Positions 1-9,985 of a DNA stretch of 64,000 bases are shown piece by piece. The notes under the pieces are model-generated. The model worked only from the letters and a program-made list of their open reading frames with translations. It was not told the DNA's origin and made no database searches. The translations under genes were made by a program, and so were the position numbers. The stretch is from Acholoe squamosa (Eukaryota; Annelida; Polychaeta; Phyllodocida; Polynoidae). Every line of letters begins with the position of its first letter. The first letter of the stretch is position 1. The DNA lies in the NCBI GenBank assembly GCA_949317995.1, contig OX439036.1, positions 111,455,669-111,519,668 of the forward strand. The letters run 5' to 3'.

Positions 1-358
1 GTATGGGAGGCCTACTCCTCCTCCCGTGTCTAAGCCTCCAGGGACCACCCCCACCTCCCTACCCACTCTTCCTACCTCTCCTTACATGTACAAGCCTCCA
101 GGGACCGTCCCTACCTCCCTACCCACTCCTGCTACCTTTTTCCCTTGTGTACAAGCCTCCAGGGACCGTCCCTACCTCCCTACCCACTCCTGCTACCTTT
201 TTCCCTCATGTACAAGCCTCCAGGGACCGTCCCTACCTCCCTTCCCAGTCCTCCTACCTCTTCTCACATGTACAAGCCTCCAGGGACCACCCCTACCTCC
301 GTACCCACTCCTGTTACCTCTTCTCACATGTACAAGCCTCCAAGGACCACCCCTAGCT
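1..358. repeat. Minisatellite, about 60-bp unit, six copies
   Basis: A unit containing the core CAAGCCTCCAGGGACC recurs at roughly 60-bp spacing (near 27, 88, 147, 207, 267 and 327). Each core is followed by a pyrimidine-rich ACCTCCCTACCCACTCCT-like stretch. The array probably continues left of the window. A three-copy array of the same unit lies inside a separate repeat at 24694-24845. Open frames through it are Pro/Leu-rich repeat artefacts, so I do not call them genes. Confidence 0.9.
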
Positions 359-884
359 TACTAGCAACTCCTCCTGCCTCTTTTGCACTTTTACTCCTAT
401 CTGTATTGTGTGTATCATTCTTGCAGTTTTACCATGGAAAATGAATATGGTGGTATCCAGCTACAGTAATAAAGATGAAAATGATGAAAAAATGATGAAA
501 AAAAAATAAAAATGAAATGATTCAGCCATAGCCCCCCTCCCACCCTGGTGAACAAGCCCATGGCCCAAAGGTAGTGCCTCCCTAAGCTGAACACCATGTA
601 TCTAAACGCCTCCTGAAGCTGAACACTATGTATCTAAACACCTCCTAGTGCTACACACTATGTATCTAAACACCTCCTAAAGCTAAACACTACCAATCTA
701 AACATTTATTCATGCTGCACACCTTAAAGCTAAACACCTATCACAACTAAACACTTGTTAAATCAAATGCCTGATAGCTAAACGTGTTTAAAGTTAAACG
801 CTTTTAGCCAAAAAATGTGTTTAGAAAAGTGGGACAAGAATGTGTTCAGATATGTGTTTAGATCCTAAACACTGGTGTTTGGTT
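359..884. other. Non-coding stretch with CTAAACAC-type motifs
   Basis: No gene is visible. From about 590 to 884 the sequence is dense in short CTAAACACCT, TGTTTAGAT and similar words in both orientations. The interiors of the MITE-like elements at 24219-24868 and 43678-44579 are built the same way. The right edge, ending AACAGTG near 905, resembles the CACTG...CAGTG terminus of those elements, so this is probably the right part of a related element. Confidence 0.5.
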
Positions 885-1213
885 GCCAAACACCAAATTA
901 ACAGTGTTAGAGTGCTCAAGCACACTCAGCAAACATCCTCCCTCCCCTCTATATGTATGCAGCAGGCTACTCACTCTTTCGATCAGGAGTGTTCCCTGTA
1001 AGTGCTCTTGTACTCAGGTGAAACCACTATGCAATTCTTTCACTAAGATCGCAGTGATCTTAGTGCTGGAAAGGAATAGTGAAGTGATCCCAGGACTTGC
1101 TATTCCTGAGAGGCCTGCAACCACTGCATTAGTAGGGTAAACCGGCCAGGTCTTATGATATGTGCCTACACTAAGATCGCTGGGGTTGCGATCCCAGGAT
1201 GTTTTGAATCAAG
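885..1213. repeat. Dispersed 330-bp repeat, copy A
   Basis: This segment is matched by 24850-25178 with high identity by eye, including the palindromic ACTAAGATCGCAGTGATCTTAGT-like block and the GAGAGGCCTGCAACCACTGC segment. In both places it lies immediately right of a CACTG-type MITE and close to the CAAGCCTCCAGGGACC minisatellite. That suggests one composite repeat family rather than chance similarity. No coding capacity is evident. Confidence 0.85.
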
Positions 1214-1944
1214 CTCCAGATCATTAAGGAACAAGACCTTTGCTATTGAGGCAATGCAATTAAGATCTCAGAATCCTTATTATGCAAGCAACAAGTACTA
1301 AACGGTTTCTTTTTTCAACTTGTAGCTACCTGAGCGGAATAACCAACACTGAATAAAACAACTTGTACTGGAAATGTCAAGTGCATTTGATGGTAAGTAT
1401 GCTAACTCTTTTTAGAGACTGGAGCATTGAAATGTGTGCTTAAATAAAAATACATTACTTTCTTTCCAACACACCTTAAATTAATTTTCTGTGATTCGAG
1501 AGCCATTCGAAATTAAGTGAATTGTTCAAGTCTGCAACTTTAAAATCCCTTCCACTAGGCTATTACTATTAATGTCAACATAGCAGGTACTGCTGTAGGG
1601 TATTTTTGCATTATTCATTGTCTGAACATTTACGCCATCAGCAATGCTCTAAAATGACAATGCAGAATACTCAGGGAAAAGCATCATGTTATACTGAAAA
1701 GTTTAACTGTCAAATAATTCAAAAGTTTTCAATATCCAGTTGTTCGTCAGATACAATACAAAAGGGACCTGGACAAAAGGGACCTGGACAAAAGGATTGC
1801 CAGTAGAAACCATGAATGTTTTAGACAGAACAGTCTGCATGCTCCTTTAAATATAGAGCCTCTACAGTTGTGCTCCTTTTGTGGTTATCCACATTTGCAA
1901 TATCTACGGCTCAATGTTTAAAGTAATGGCGCTATGGCAAGAAT
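1214..1944. other. No recognisable feature
   Basis: AT-rich sequence between a dispersed repeat and a LINE fragment. Short open frames, for example near 1606-1806, show no recognisable domain. A short direct repeat (GGACCTGGACAAAAG, twice near 1765-1795) is visible. Confidence 0.5.
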
Positions 1945-3054
1945 GCGAACTTCAATACCACTTCTCTTTATCTTTTAAAAGGAGCCAAACAAACCATACA
2001 CGTCAATGACCTCCCTGGAGTACTGTTAAATTGTAAAAGTGTAATGTATGCTGATGACCTTGTTGTTTATGTTGCTCATCCTGATGGCCAAGAGGCAAAT
2101 GCCCGGCTACAAACCGACCTAGCAAGAGTTCAAACATGGTGTCAAGAGAACTACATGACTATTAATGCAGGAAAAAGCACTAGCATGTTCATTGGTAAAT
2201 CCAACCTGGACAGACTAGATGGCCCGAATCTACGCATGGGATGTAAGGTACTTCCCACTTACAATAGCTATAATTACCTTGGTGTAGAGCTAGATTGTCG
2301 TCTAACCATCAATGTTTACATAAATAAGGTAAAAAAGAACATGGGAAACAAGCTATATAAGTTGAACAAAATCAGGAAATACCTAGATGGCAAACACTGT
2401 TTAACATTATACAAGAGCATGATTTCACCGACTCTTGATTATTGCTCTTTCTATACCGATAGTGGTATCCAGGCTGAGCTGCTGAAACTGCAGCGCATGC
2501 AGAATCAGGGCCTATGTATCCGTCTGCAAGAGAATGTTAGGGTTAGCTGAGTTACATGAAGATTGTGATACAAAAATGCTGCATAATGCACAGCTGGTAT
2601 GCATAATGAGGGATAGAGACAAAAATGGTTATGCCCTAGAGCAAAACGAAGTGCACACTAGAGTTAACAGAAAAATTCTCTTTGCCCATAGATGTGCACA
2701 CTCTAGTCATTATGAAAAAAGTCCCTATTACCGGGACATGAAATTATCAACTTGACCACCTACAACAACCAATACCAAATAAAGGGGCGTTCAAAGCCCT
2801 TGTAAATGAATTTTGTATAAATCACATATGATTATGATACATTAAGATTGTAGTTTTTTGACATTACTCTTTCTTGCTGTCTATTTACACTACATCTATC
2901 AGTGCCTTTCCATGCACTTTGCCATGAATGAATATCCCAAATGCGATCTTTACCTATGCACTTACTACTGATGTTTGCTCTACTCGTCCACAAGGCATGG
3001 TAAGACTGTAGGGTGTCCAGAAAAACGACCCTTTTATGGGACGAAAGCACCAAT
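1945..3054 (+). pseudogene. 5'-truncated non-LTR retrotransposon (LINE), RT 3' part
   Basis: A decayed LINE reverse transcriptase fragment. It begins with an (V)NDLP-like block, then has the catalytic YADD motif in MYADDLVVY at 2044. The typical downstream RT region follows (INAGKS, YNYLGVELD, LYKSMISPTLDYC). The frame changes near 2530 and again near 2755. Conserved-looking coding text continues through SSHYEKSPYYRD to a stop near 2829. A 3' UTR runs to about 3054 and ends in AATAAATAAT, the start of the adjacent (AAT)n tract, as expected for a LINE with a microsatellite tail. The endonuclease and the N-terminal half of RT are absent, consistent with target-primed 5' truncation. The clade is not assigned; CR1/L2/Jockey-like is possible. 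Confidence 0.8.
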
Positions 3055-3345
<291 letters not shown>

Positions 3346-3567
3346 TGTAGGGGCAGTATTTCTGTGTACTCGGTGGCAGACCCCCAGGGGCGGGTCTCCG
3401 GGTAATCACTGCCCCCCTAGTGTGTATCATACCGATCCAGGTGTGGATGGAAGGTAGAGAATGTCAGGCCAGGGGAAATAGCTCAGAGGAAGAGCAGCCG
3501 CTTTGAATTTGGAGGGTCTCGGGTTCGAGTCCCGGTTTCTCCAAGACATTTTCCACTGACCACTACA
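3346..3567 (+). repeat. Left LTR of the TRIM
   Basis: 222 bp, TGTAG...CTACA, nearly identical to 3767-3988 (a few substitutions, mostly in the tRNA-like anticodon arm and nearby). The first 15 bases resemble the LTR terminus of the 12.8-kb element further right. Confidence 0.88.
3472..3543 (+). other. tRNA-like cloverleaf in the left TRIM LTR
   Basis: The 72-nt segment has a 7-bp acceptor helix (GGGGAAA with TTTCTCC, one G-T pair) and a discriminator A. It has a D-arm/A-box (TAGCTCAGAGGAAGAGC) and a T-arm/B-box (GGTTCGAGTCC). The anticodon stem is weak, with a TTTGAAT loop. Acceptor and D-arm resemble animal tRNA-Ala as I remember it. The poor anticodon stem argues against a functional tRNA. 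The intact A and B boxes argue for an internal Pol III promoter. Confidence 0.75.
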
Positions 3568-3568
3568 T

Positions 3569-3582
3569 TGGTGGAGAAACCG
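3569..3582 (+). promoter_or_regulatory. Primer-binding site of the TRIM
   Basis: TGGTGGAGAAACCG lies one base after the left LTR. It is complementary over 14 positions to a tRNA 3' end reading CGGTTTCTCC-A-CCA. The last ten template bases before CCA are those found in the LTR's own cloverleaf (3534-3543). A tRNA of the type carried in the LTR is therefore the apparent reverse-transcription primer. Confidence 0.8.
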
Positions 3583-3754
3583 AGCATCCTAACACAATCC
3601 TGGATTGAAGGTACGGGAACCCCGTATCTTAACGCAATCATGGATTGAGGACTCGGGAACTGGGTCGGTATGATACAGATAACACTTGAGCCTGCTACGG
3701 GTGAACTAGTCACCTGCTGGAGGTTGGGTTGGAGGAGCAGGGTTGGTTGAAGCT

Positions 3755-3766
3755 GATGGGGAGGAG
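3755..3766 (+). promoter_or_regulatory. Polypurine tract of the TRIM
   Basis: GATGGGGAGGAG directly precedes the right LTR, the expected place for plus-strand priming. Confidence 0.7.
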
Positions 3767-3988
3767 TGTAGGGGCAGTATTTCTGTGTACTCGGTGGCAG
3801 ACCCCCAGGGGCGGGTCTCCGGGTAATCACTGCCCCCCTAGTGTGTATCATACCGATCCAGGTGTGGATGGAAGGTAGAGAATGTCAGGCCAGGGGAAAT
3901 AGCTCAGAGGAAGAGCAGCCACTTTGAAGTTGGAGGGTCCCGGGTTTGAGTCCCGGTTTCTCCAAGACATTTTCCGCTGACCACTACA
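3767..3988 (+). repeat. Right LTR of the TRIM, with tRNA-like segment
   Basis: 222 bp, TGTAG...CTACA. Its tRNA-like segment is 3893-3964, with the same acceptor helix, A-box and B-box as the left copy. Differences from the left LTR include the anticodon stem (GCCAC instead of GCCGC), GGGTTTGAG for GGGTTCGAG in the B-box region, and CCGCTGACC for CCACTGACC near the end. Confidence 0.88.
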
Positions 3989-4055
3989 ATAACAACAACA
4001 ACAACAATAACAACAACAATAACAACAACAATAACAATAACAATAACGACGACAA
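3989..4055. repeat. (AAC)n/(AAT)n microsatellite, right part
   Basis: Continuation of the LINE-tail microsatellite interrupted by the TRIM. It is mostly CAA/AAC triplets and ends in GACGACAAC. Confidence 0.9.
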
Positions 4056-5342
4056 CAAAAAGACAAAAAAGAAGTCTTTCCATAGAAGAAAGATAATTAA
4101 CCTGAAAATTGGTGTCACAATATCAGCGTGAGGTCCAGTGAGACTGATGTGTTGGCATTGTCACTATTTAGCAAAAACTTTAATCTATAGCTAGTAGAAG
4201 GGGATGAAAGGAATCTAGACAGACATGATATCAGCAATCTTGCATTTGCTTTTCTGGATGAGTCTCTCAAAAACCATTGTATTATGAATACAACTATGTT
4301 ATGCATCAGCCCTATGGACCGAAATCAAGTGCCTCAAGCCTGCAGCCTGGACCTTAATGCTATGTGATTTTTCATCAGTATTTTGATTTTCATCACGCTG
4401 CTGCTATAGGCAGGTTGTGATGGCCAGCCCCATTTTAAGTGCAATTAGGTCATGACATCATGACATCACACGCAGCGATGGGGGCAACCCGTCAGCCCCC
4501 AGTGTGCAGTGATTTGAAATATTTGGGATGAATAGTGAACAAAATAATCATACTCCAAGCTCTATTAGAACTAGAAAGCCGGGGAGGGCTAAGAATACTG
4601 CCCCTACGCTGTCTGTCAGTTTATTTTGTTTACTTATATAGCCTGTCACTGATCAGTGGTTCATCAGCTTCCTACTAGCGAGTGATTTCAGTCATCACCA
4701 GCCCAGCTTGAGGTGAGTCACATGGTGTCCATAGGGGACAATGCTTTGTCAAAAGAAGTTATCAGATATTGTTGTTGATTTAATAGTGTTTGGACTAAGA
4801 ATTAGTTCCCAAATTTGCTTTAGAACAACTGAAAAGATTTGAAACAAATCATCAAACCTGTAATGGCATCCTAAAAGGAGCAACAAACATTGAGTAAGAG
4901 AATTCACAAGGGAAAGTGTCACCTTAGCACAGTACCCCATTATCCTTCATCAATAAAAAAAAGTACTTACATAAATGATGCCTACAACTCTCCCTTGAAA
5001 TGGCAGACAATTTACCAGCATGCAATGCTCCTATCAGAGAGCAGACAGATTTGATGATTGGCAAGAGACCTGTCATTCTAGGTATCACGCAATGTAACGA
5101 TCGCCCCCTGCCTATTTTTGTCTAAACAAGTAGGTCTTTAGGGGTGAGACCATTTAGTGTGACAGAGGTACATCATGCTATACATTGTTATTACAACATT
5201 TCTGTGATTTTGGGTGCTTTTTCTGGATATTGCCAGGCCATTTGGATATTTGCAGGCAATAAACCATTTTGATATCCATGGATATCAGACACCCAGTGCC
5301 TGTTATCCATGGATATCAGGCACACCTTACAAGTTGTAGGAC
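4056..5342. other. No gene seen; short LTR-like and palindromic fragments
   Basis: Short open frames only. Near 4593 the minus strand reads GTAGGGGCAGTATTC, matching the first bases of the TRIM LTR, so this may be a remnant. At 5270-5330 the palindrome ATATCCATGGATATC occurs twice about 37 bp apart. Confidence 0.45.
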
Positions 5343-5445
5343 ATAGTTAAACCCTACTCTTCTTTGGGGGATCAAACCAAGACGGCCATTTTCAAAAGCT
5401 AGAGTCCTACCACTAGACTGTTGCGGCGATGGTAAAGAATGGCTT
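5343..5445 (-). repeat. tRNA-like (SINE-type) fragment
   Basis: On the minus strand an A-box-like TCTAGTGGTAGGACTC is followed about 30 nt later by a B-box-like GGTTTGATCCC, separated by an anticodon-arm-sized segment with TTTTGAAAA. That spacing is characteristic of tRNA-derived SINE heads. No clean acceptor helix was found, so it is not a tRNA gene. Confidence 0.45.
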
Positions 5446-5735
5446 AACACTTCTACTCACCCAGTGCGGGTCGATGACCTCCATCTTTTACAACGAATTG
5501 TGAAGAATTGGAGACAATTTATAACAAATCCAGCATACAGTAGTTGTATTGTATATCCATTTTGCAGATAACGTTCTCCTTTAAGGTATCCATTACGATT
5601 TTAAAGAAGAAATAAAGAGAATCCAATGGGAGACGATATGAACCATGTCGCTATCGCCATGCTTAAAACTAAACCGAAAGCCGGCATCTGACCTATATAT
5701 TTTACTACCTCCTCAACATAGAGATTTCCACAACA

Positions 5736-5936
5736 GTGGCTTCTTCCCAGGTTCAATTTGTCAAAATGGTGTGGAGACCAAAATTAGAGACAGGCAACTT
5801 TGTACAAGTATTGCATGAAAACGAGTGGATCAAATTGTTTGTGGTGGCAGTGAAAGACAGAGGATATCATGAATATGATGTGCAACTACTAACAAATGGC
5901 CGGATTGTAACAAGTACTGCGAGATTTTTTTTTTTT
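5736..5936 (+). CDS. Unrecognised short ORF, possible exon fragment
   Basis: About 66 codons with natural-looking composition (start MASSQVQFVKMVWRPK, containing KDRGYHEYDVQLL). The frame then runs into a T10 tract and loses character. A Tudor-like or chromatin-binding fold is conceivable from the VQVLHENEWIK...YDVQLL pattern, but I cannot assign a family. It lies 300 bp upstream of the Crypton-like fossil on the same strand, so it may be part of that element or an unrelated remnant. Confidence 0.35.
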
Positions 5937-6239
5937 AAAGGTTTTATTGGGTCTAAAGTTAAATACCAGAATTCAGTCTGGCCGTTCTGCCATCTGGGCC
6001 CACATTTCAGCCTCCTATGTTGACAATTGGTACGGCGGCAAGTAAAAATATTATCTTCAGTGGACCATCAAGCAGAGAAAATAGCTTCTAACAATCGTAT
6101 TCACACATGATAGATCAGAAAAATCAGAAAAGTTCAAGACTCCAGGCACTCGCATTATAGTATTGGTGAAACCACTCAGTGGTCTTGGGGAAGGAGAGGG
6201 GAGTGGCGGGTGAGGGATAAAGGGGATTGAAAATGTGGA

Positions 6240-7038
6240 ATGTATGAAACTCAGCAACCTAGATTTGGGATCAGACGACTTCAAAATACCCACCCTGCCC
6301 AGACCCAAACAAGACATCAACAAAGAGAAAAGATTTGGCAATGTCGACCCTGATAGTTTGCGAGAACTGGAGATGCCTTCAAAAGCTGATAATACTTTTG
6401 ACAGGTCGCAATGAATTCTTTATTCATGGTACCGGGAGGCGCCACCTTGCCATGGAACATGTATGTGAAAGCACAGAGCACCTGATGCAGGGATCATTTA
6501 CTATTCGTTTCACTATATTTAGTAGTAGTGGTATAACGTTATATTTAAGCATTATAGAAGACTAAATTTATATTTTCTTATATATATAACAACTGTTATT
6601 ATTTTTTTTTTATTCAGCCTGGCTCATAGACATAGGAGAAGATGGTGACTTTGAGAAGAAAGACAAACCAGCTGTTGCAGACCTTCTGAAGTGTTTCTAT
6701 GCCAATGTGAGAACAAAGGAAGGCATTGTCACAGATCCACAGTTCACAAGCACCAAATTGTTCTAAAGGGGCACATTAAAATAAACAAGGAAAATGGGCT
6801 AGATGTGTTCATGCATTACCCGTCAATCACTAAAGCAGATAGAGCGTTAATGTACTCCTCCAATGTAATATCCCACGATTCACGGAAACACTTAATTTAC
6901 AAGGTTTTTTATGAGGTTACACTGCATTTCGGGAGAAGGGCTGGTGAGGGAACGCATAAGTTAATGAAACATCATTTTGTATTCAAACGAGACGACCATA
7001 AAAATGAATATGTAACTCTTACTTATTACCCAAAATAA
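6240..7038 (+). pseudogene. Crypton/DUF3504-type tyrosine recombinase fossil
   Basis: Three coding pieces in different frames resemble, in order, the core of the animal Crypton-like (DUF3504) recombinase family. Piece one is RFGNVDPDSLRELEMP followed by SKADNTF (about 6330-6403). Piece two is DIGEDGDFEKKDKPAVADL then FYANVRTKEG (about 6618-6725), just after a T-rich tract ending in CAG. Piece three (about 6760-7036) contains GLDVFMHYPSITKADRALMY, then YKVFYEVTLHFGRRAGEG and YVTLTYY. The block with an Arg after HFG is the usual place of the first catalytic Arg. The C-terminal catalytic half (HxxR and Tyr) is missing because the frame stops at 7038. A gap after RTKEG and a frame change near 6770 show decay. 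Family assignment is from memory of the pattern. Confidence 0.65.
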
Positions 7039-7558
7039 AAGAATCACCAGGGATTGAGCCAAGGGTACACTGTAGTCAGTGTATGTACGCTTCCGAGCTT
7101 GAAAAATGTCCAAACTCTATCTGAAAATATTTGTGTCCACAAAGAGAGTCTTTCTATCATACGCCAAAATCTGGGAATCTATCAATTTTCTTCAAAATTC
7201 AATGCGTTTAATGGCAATTCATCGAGCCATGCGCGATGAATTGCCATTGCGTTCCGAACACAGTCATCTGCCATCATCTACCCGATCAATTTCTGCAGGA
7301 TTCATCCCACCAGATAACATATCATGCATACGTGAACAATATACCAATGAGGACAATTAGACAATTAGACATCTGTCGTATTAAGATCCCTCAGCTAAAT
7401 GTCATTACAGCCCTGCATCTAGTGGTAACTAATAATTGCACTGGTATGACTGCCCTACTAAACCCTATTGCCTTAAGTGCTGATCGTACAGAGTAGTCGT
7501 AGTGTGTTACCTATGATCACCCACACTGGATATAGACAATGGCACTAACAAGAGGAAT
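7039..7558. repeat. Partial MITE-like repeat at the proviral left flank
   Basis: No gene. About 7375-7500 (CCTCAGCTAAATGTCATTACAG..., CTGCATCTAGTGGTAAC, AAGTGCTGATCGTACAGAGTAG) matches, by eye and in one or the other orientation, parts of repeats at 35100-35245, 35257-35453 and 38801-39063. The provirus inserted just right of it. Confidence 0.5.
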
Positions 7559-7562
7559 CCAG
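7559..7562. other. Target-site duplication, left (CCAG)
   Basis: CCAG immediately precedes the left LTR and is repeated at 23684-23687 directly after the right LTR. A 4-bp duplication is usual for Ty3/gypsy-type integration. Confidence 0.75.
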
Positions 7563-8912
7563 TGTCATGGTAGAGTTTGGCATGATCAAGTTGTCATATG
7601 AGAAATATCATATGACTAGTGGTGTAAGGAGTAATTATCTCAAGGCTCTTATAAATAGTGTTATTCCCAGTTGTCACTGGTTTATTCAGCTTTAGGCAAC
7701 ATGTAAGAAATATCAATCATACAGTAGTTGGTATGTAGGTAATTAGTACATACAGTAAACATACAGTAATTTATAAAGTACAATGTTCAGTTCCACTCCA
7801 CCTGTGAGGTATTAATAATACAGTGTCCAGCATACTTCTAGGTGGGTTCCCACACCTAGCTCCTGACCTGCTGCTTAGAGGAATAATGTAATAATGGATA
7901 ACTTTACCCTCTGGTGGAAGTCTTGAAGAAGATAGCCTCTGGCCACTAATGGTAGGAAACCAATGCCTGTCTAGCATAGTTTCACCATAGTGCAGTGGTA
8001 TAGCAGGTAGCAGGAGATGACTGGAGATGTTACCTCTAGAGCGGTTCTTGGTGATGTGACCTCCTGGAGGTGCAGACAGGCTATTTGTAGCAAATCTTGG
8101 AAAAGCACCTCCAGACTGACTGGAGCCAGCAGCATCTGCCTAACTCTACAATTGTTTGAGGGGACCCTTTCAAGTGTCACAGGGGGACAAAGGACCCCCA
8201 TGGACGCCGCTATGGCCCCCATTGTCTTGGTCGGTTCTGCATCTTTAGACCCTCATATCTCGGCCGTTTATGCTTGTATAACCGCCATTTTGGGCATGCG
8301 CAGAGCTGAATGTGCCAAGATTATAATGCCCGCTGGATAGGCGCGTAACTCCCGCCGGTTTGTCTGTAGCTCACTCGGAGGTCGATTCAGTCTCCATGGC
8401 GTAACTTCCTTAATACTGGGAGTTCAGCCTTGATCTTGGGCTCATTCTGACCGTCTAATTATGGGCTTTCCATAGAATTTTTGATATCTGACCTAGGTCG
8501 CTCAGGAGCGACGCTAGAGCGACCGGAAGGTTATGGCGTCGTGCTTATGTAACCCATTGTTCAGTCCTTAGAGTGCTCAGACACTCATGACGGCGTCAGC
8601 GGTGCTCAGGCACCCGTGACGGCCGGTTGCATTCACTTACAAGTTATTAATTTGTGCATTGAACCATGAGGTCGCACACTGAGACCCTTATTCTTATTAT
8701 ATTGTGCAGTGAACCATTAGGTCGGACCTTTTGATGTCATAAACTTAGTCTAACTGACTGTGGCTGGTGTGCAGTGGGGCATGAACGCTCTTATGTAAAG
8801 TTTGAGCGCTCTTATAGCTCTTAGAACCAACCTATGTATTAATTTCATAGATATTTCTTTGATTAATACAAAATATGTTACAATTTATGGAATAATAAAA
8901 TGGTATATCATA
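7563..8912 (-). repeat. 3' LTR of the provirus
   Basis: 1350 bp, essentially identical to 22334-23683. In element orientation it begins TATGATATACC and ends CCATGACA. A polyadenylation signal AATAAA (plus-strand TTTATT near 7680) lies near the U5 side. The inner boundary abuts a polypurine tract. At 1.35 kb it is long for a gypsy-type LTR. Confidence 0.95.
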
Positions 8913-8917
8913 GAATA

Positions 8918-8930
8918 CTCCCTCTCCCCC
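8918..8930 (-). promoter_or_regulatory. Polypurine tract of the provirus
   Basis: The minus strand reads GGGGGAGAGGGAG just upstream of the 3' LTR, with five bases (TATTC) between the tract and the repeated LTR sequence. Its purine purity and position fit the plus-strand primer. Confidence 0.75.
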
Positions 8931-9215
8931 GAAAGAATGCGAAACTCCGTCATTTCGCCGAGGGAATGTACAATTTATACAATTTTTACCTTATTTTTGG
9001 AGTTATATACTGTTTTGTAAGAGGATTTGAAGTAATGGGGAGTGCTTCAAATGCAATTTTTGTGGTAGAGCTTTGTCAGTATAAACAATTTTCTCCTGGG
9101 TATAAGTACATTTCCGAGTTTCTATATCTTACTATACCAGAGCTTATTTGCTTATGTAACATCAATTTTGGGTACAATTTTCCATTTTTATGTACAACAT
9201 ACAATTTGGCAAATA
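8931..9215. other. AT-rich non-coding part of the provirus 3' region
   Basis: No supported ORF. Composition is AT-rich and leads into the tandem arrays. AATTTTG/CAATTT words are already frequent. Confidence 0.5.
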
Positions 9216-9570
9216 GTGTGCAATTTTGGCATTTAATATTCAATTTAGCGTGCAAATTGAACATAAATGACAATTTCAGTGTGCAAATTTACAATTTCGC
9301 GTGTAATTGCGTTCAATTGACAATTTCAGTATGCAAATATATAATTTTTGCGTACATTTGGCAATTTAAGTGTGCAAATATATAATTTTCGCGTATATTT
9401 GGCAATTTTAGTGTGCAAATATATAATTTCGCGTACATTTGGCAATTTGAGTGTGCAAATATATAATTTTCGCGTATATTTGGCATTTTTAGTGTGCAAA
9501 TATATAATTTCGCGTGCATTTGGCAATTTTAGTATGCCAATGTATAATTTTGCGTTCAATTGATAGTTTC
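9216..9570. repeat. AT-rich tandem array I in the provirus 3' region
   Basis: About eight imperfect units of roughly 40 bp share GTGTGCAAATATATAATTT followed by CGCGTA-type and TTTGGCAATTT words. It lies between env and the 3' LTR of the element. The minus-strand ORFs through it are open only because of the repeat period. Confidence 0.85.
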
Positions 9571-9699
9571 TGTATGTACAAATATAATTTTGCGTACAGC
9601 TTGGATACACCTAGAAATGTTGATTTCTAAAAAATCTGACTTCAGTGTATGAATTGGGTACAGACATACAGTATAATGTGCAACATATAATCCAAATGT

Positions 9700-9985
9700 A
9701 GATTGGATACAACTTACAATCTAGTGTGCAAACATGCAATCTTTGTGTGCAAAATTGGGTACAAGTGTACAATCTGGTGTGCAAACATACAATTTTAGTG
9801 TGCAAATTGGGTACAAGCGTACAATCTGGTGTGCAACATACAATTTTAGTGTGCAAATTGGGTACAAGCGTACAATCTGGTGTGCAAATATACAATTTTA
9901 GTGTGCAAATTGGGTACGAGCGTACAATCTGGTGTGCAACATACAATTTTAGTGTGCAAATTGGGTACAAACGTACAATCTAGAT
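9700..9985. repeat. Tandem array II in the provirus 3' region
   Basis: About five units of roughly 51 bp contain GTGTGCAAATTGGGTAC and GTACAATCTGGTGTGC. The unit shares the words GTGTGCAAA and ACAATTTTAG with array I, so the two arrays are probably related by divergence. A 119-codon Cys-rich minus-strand frame (9611-9970) is a repeat artefact in my view. Confidence 0.85.

Larger units (their letters stand above)
3346..3988 (+). mobile_element. TRIM-type miniature LTR retrotransposon with tRNA-like LTRs
   Basis: Two 222-bp direct repeats (3346-3567 and 3767-3988) flank a 199-bp non-coding interior. Each repeat starts TGTAG and ends CTACA. A primer-binding site lies 1 bp inside the left repeat, and the purine-rich GATGGGGAGGAG abuts the right repeat. 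ATAA flanks both sides, although inside a microsatellite. These are hallmarks of a terminal-repeat retrotransposon in miniature. Unusually, each repeat contains a 72-nt tRNA-like cloverleaf. There is no gag or pol, so mobilisation must be in trans. The interior carries two imperfect copies of a block of about 38 bp around 3586-3660. Confidence 0.85.

Noticed and set aside
3472..3543. Functional tRNA gene in the TRIM LTR
   Set aside because: The anticodon stem is poorly paired and the copies lie inside LTRs. A retained Pol III-type module is the better reading.
3346..3988. Two tandem SINEs rather than an LTR element
   Set aside because: TGTAG...CTACA ends, a primer-binding site, a polypurine tract and an LTR-type duplication around the related solo copy fit an LTR element. 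The tRNA-like part is in the 3' half of the unit, not at its head as in SINEs.
9313..9970. Minus-strand repetitive Cys-rich ORFs
   Set aside because: They follow the period of the tandem arrays exactly and lack credible starts, so repeats without stops explain them.
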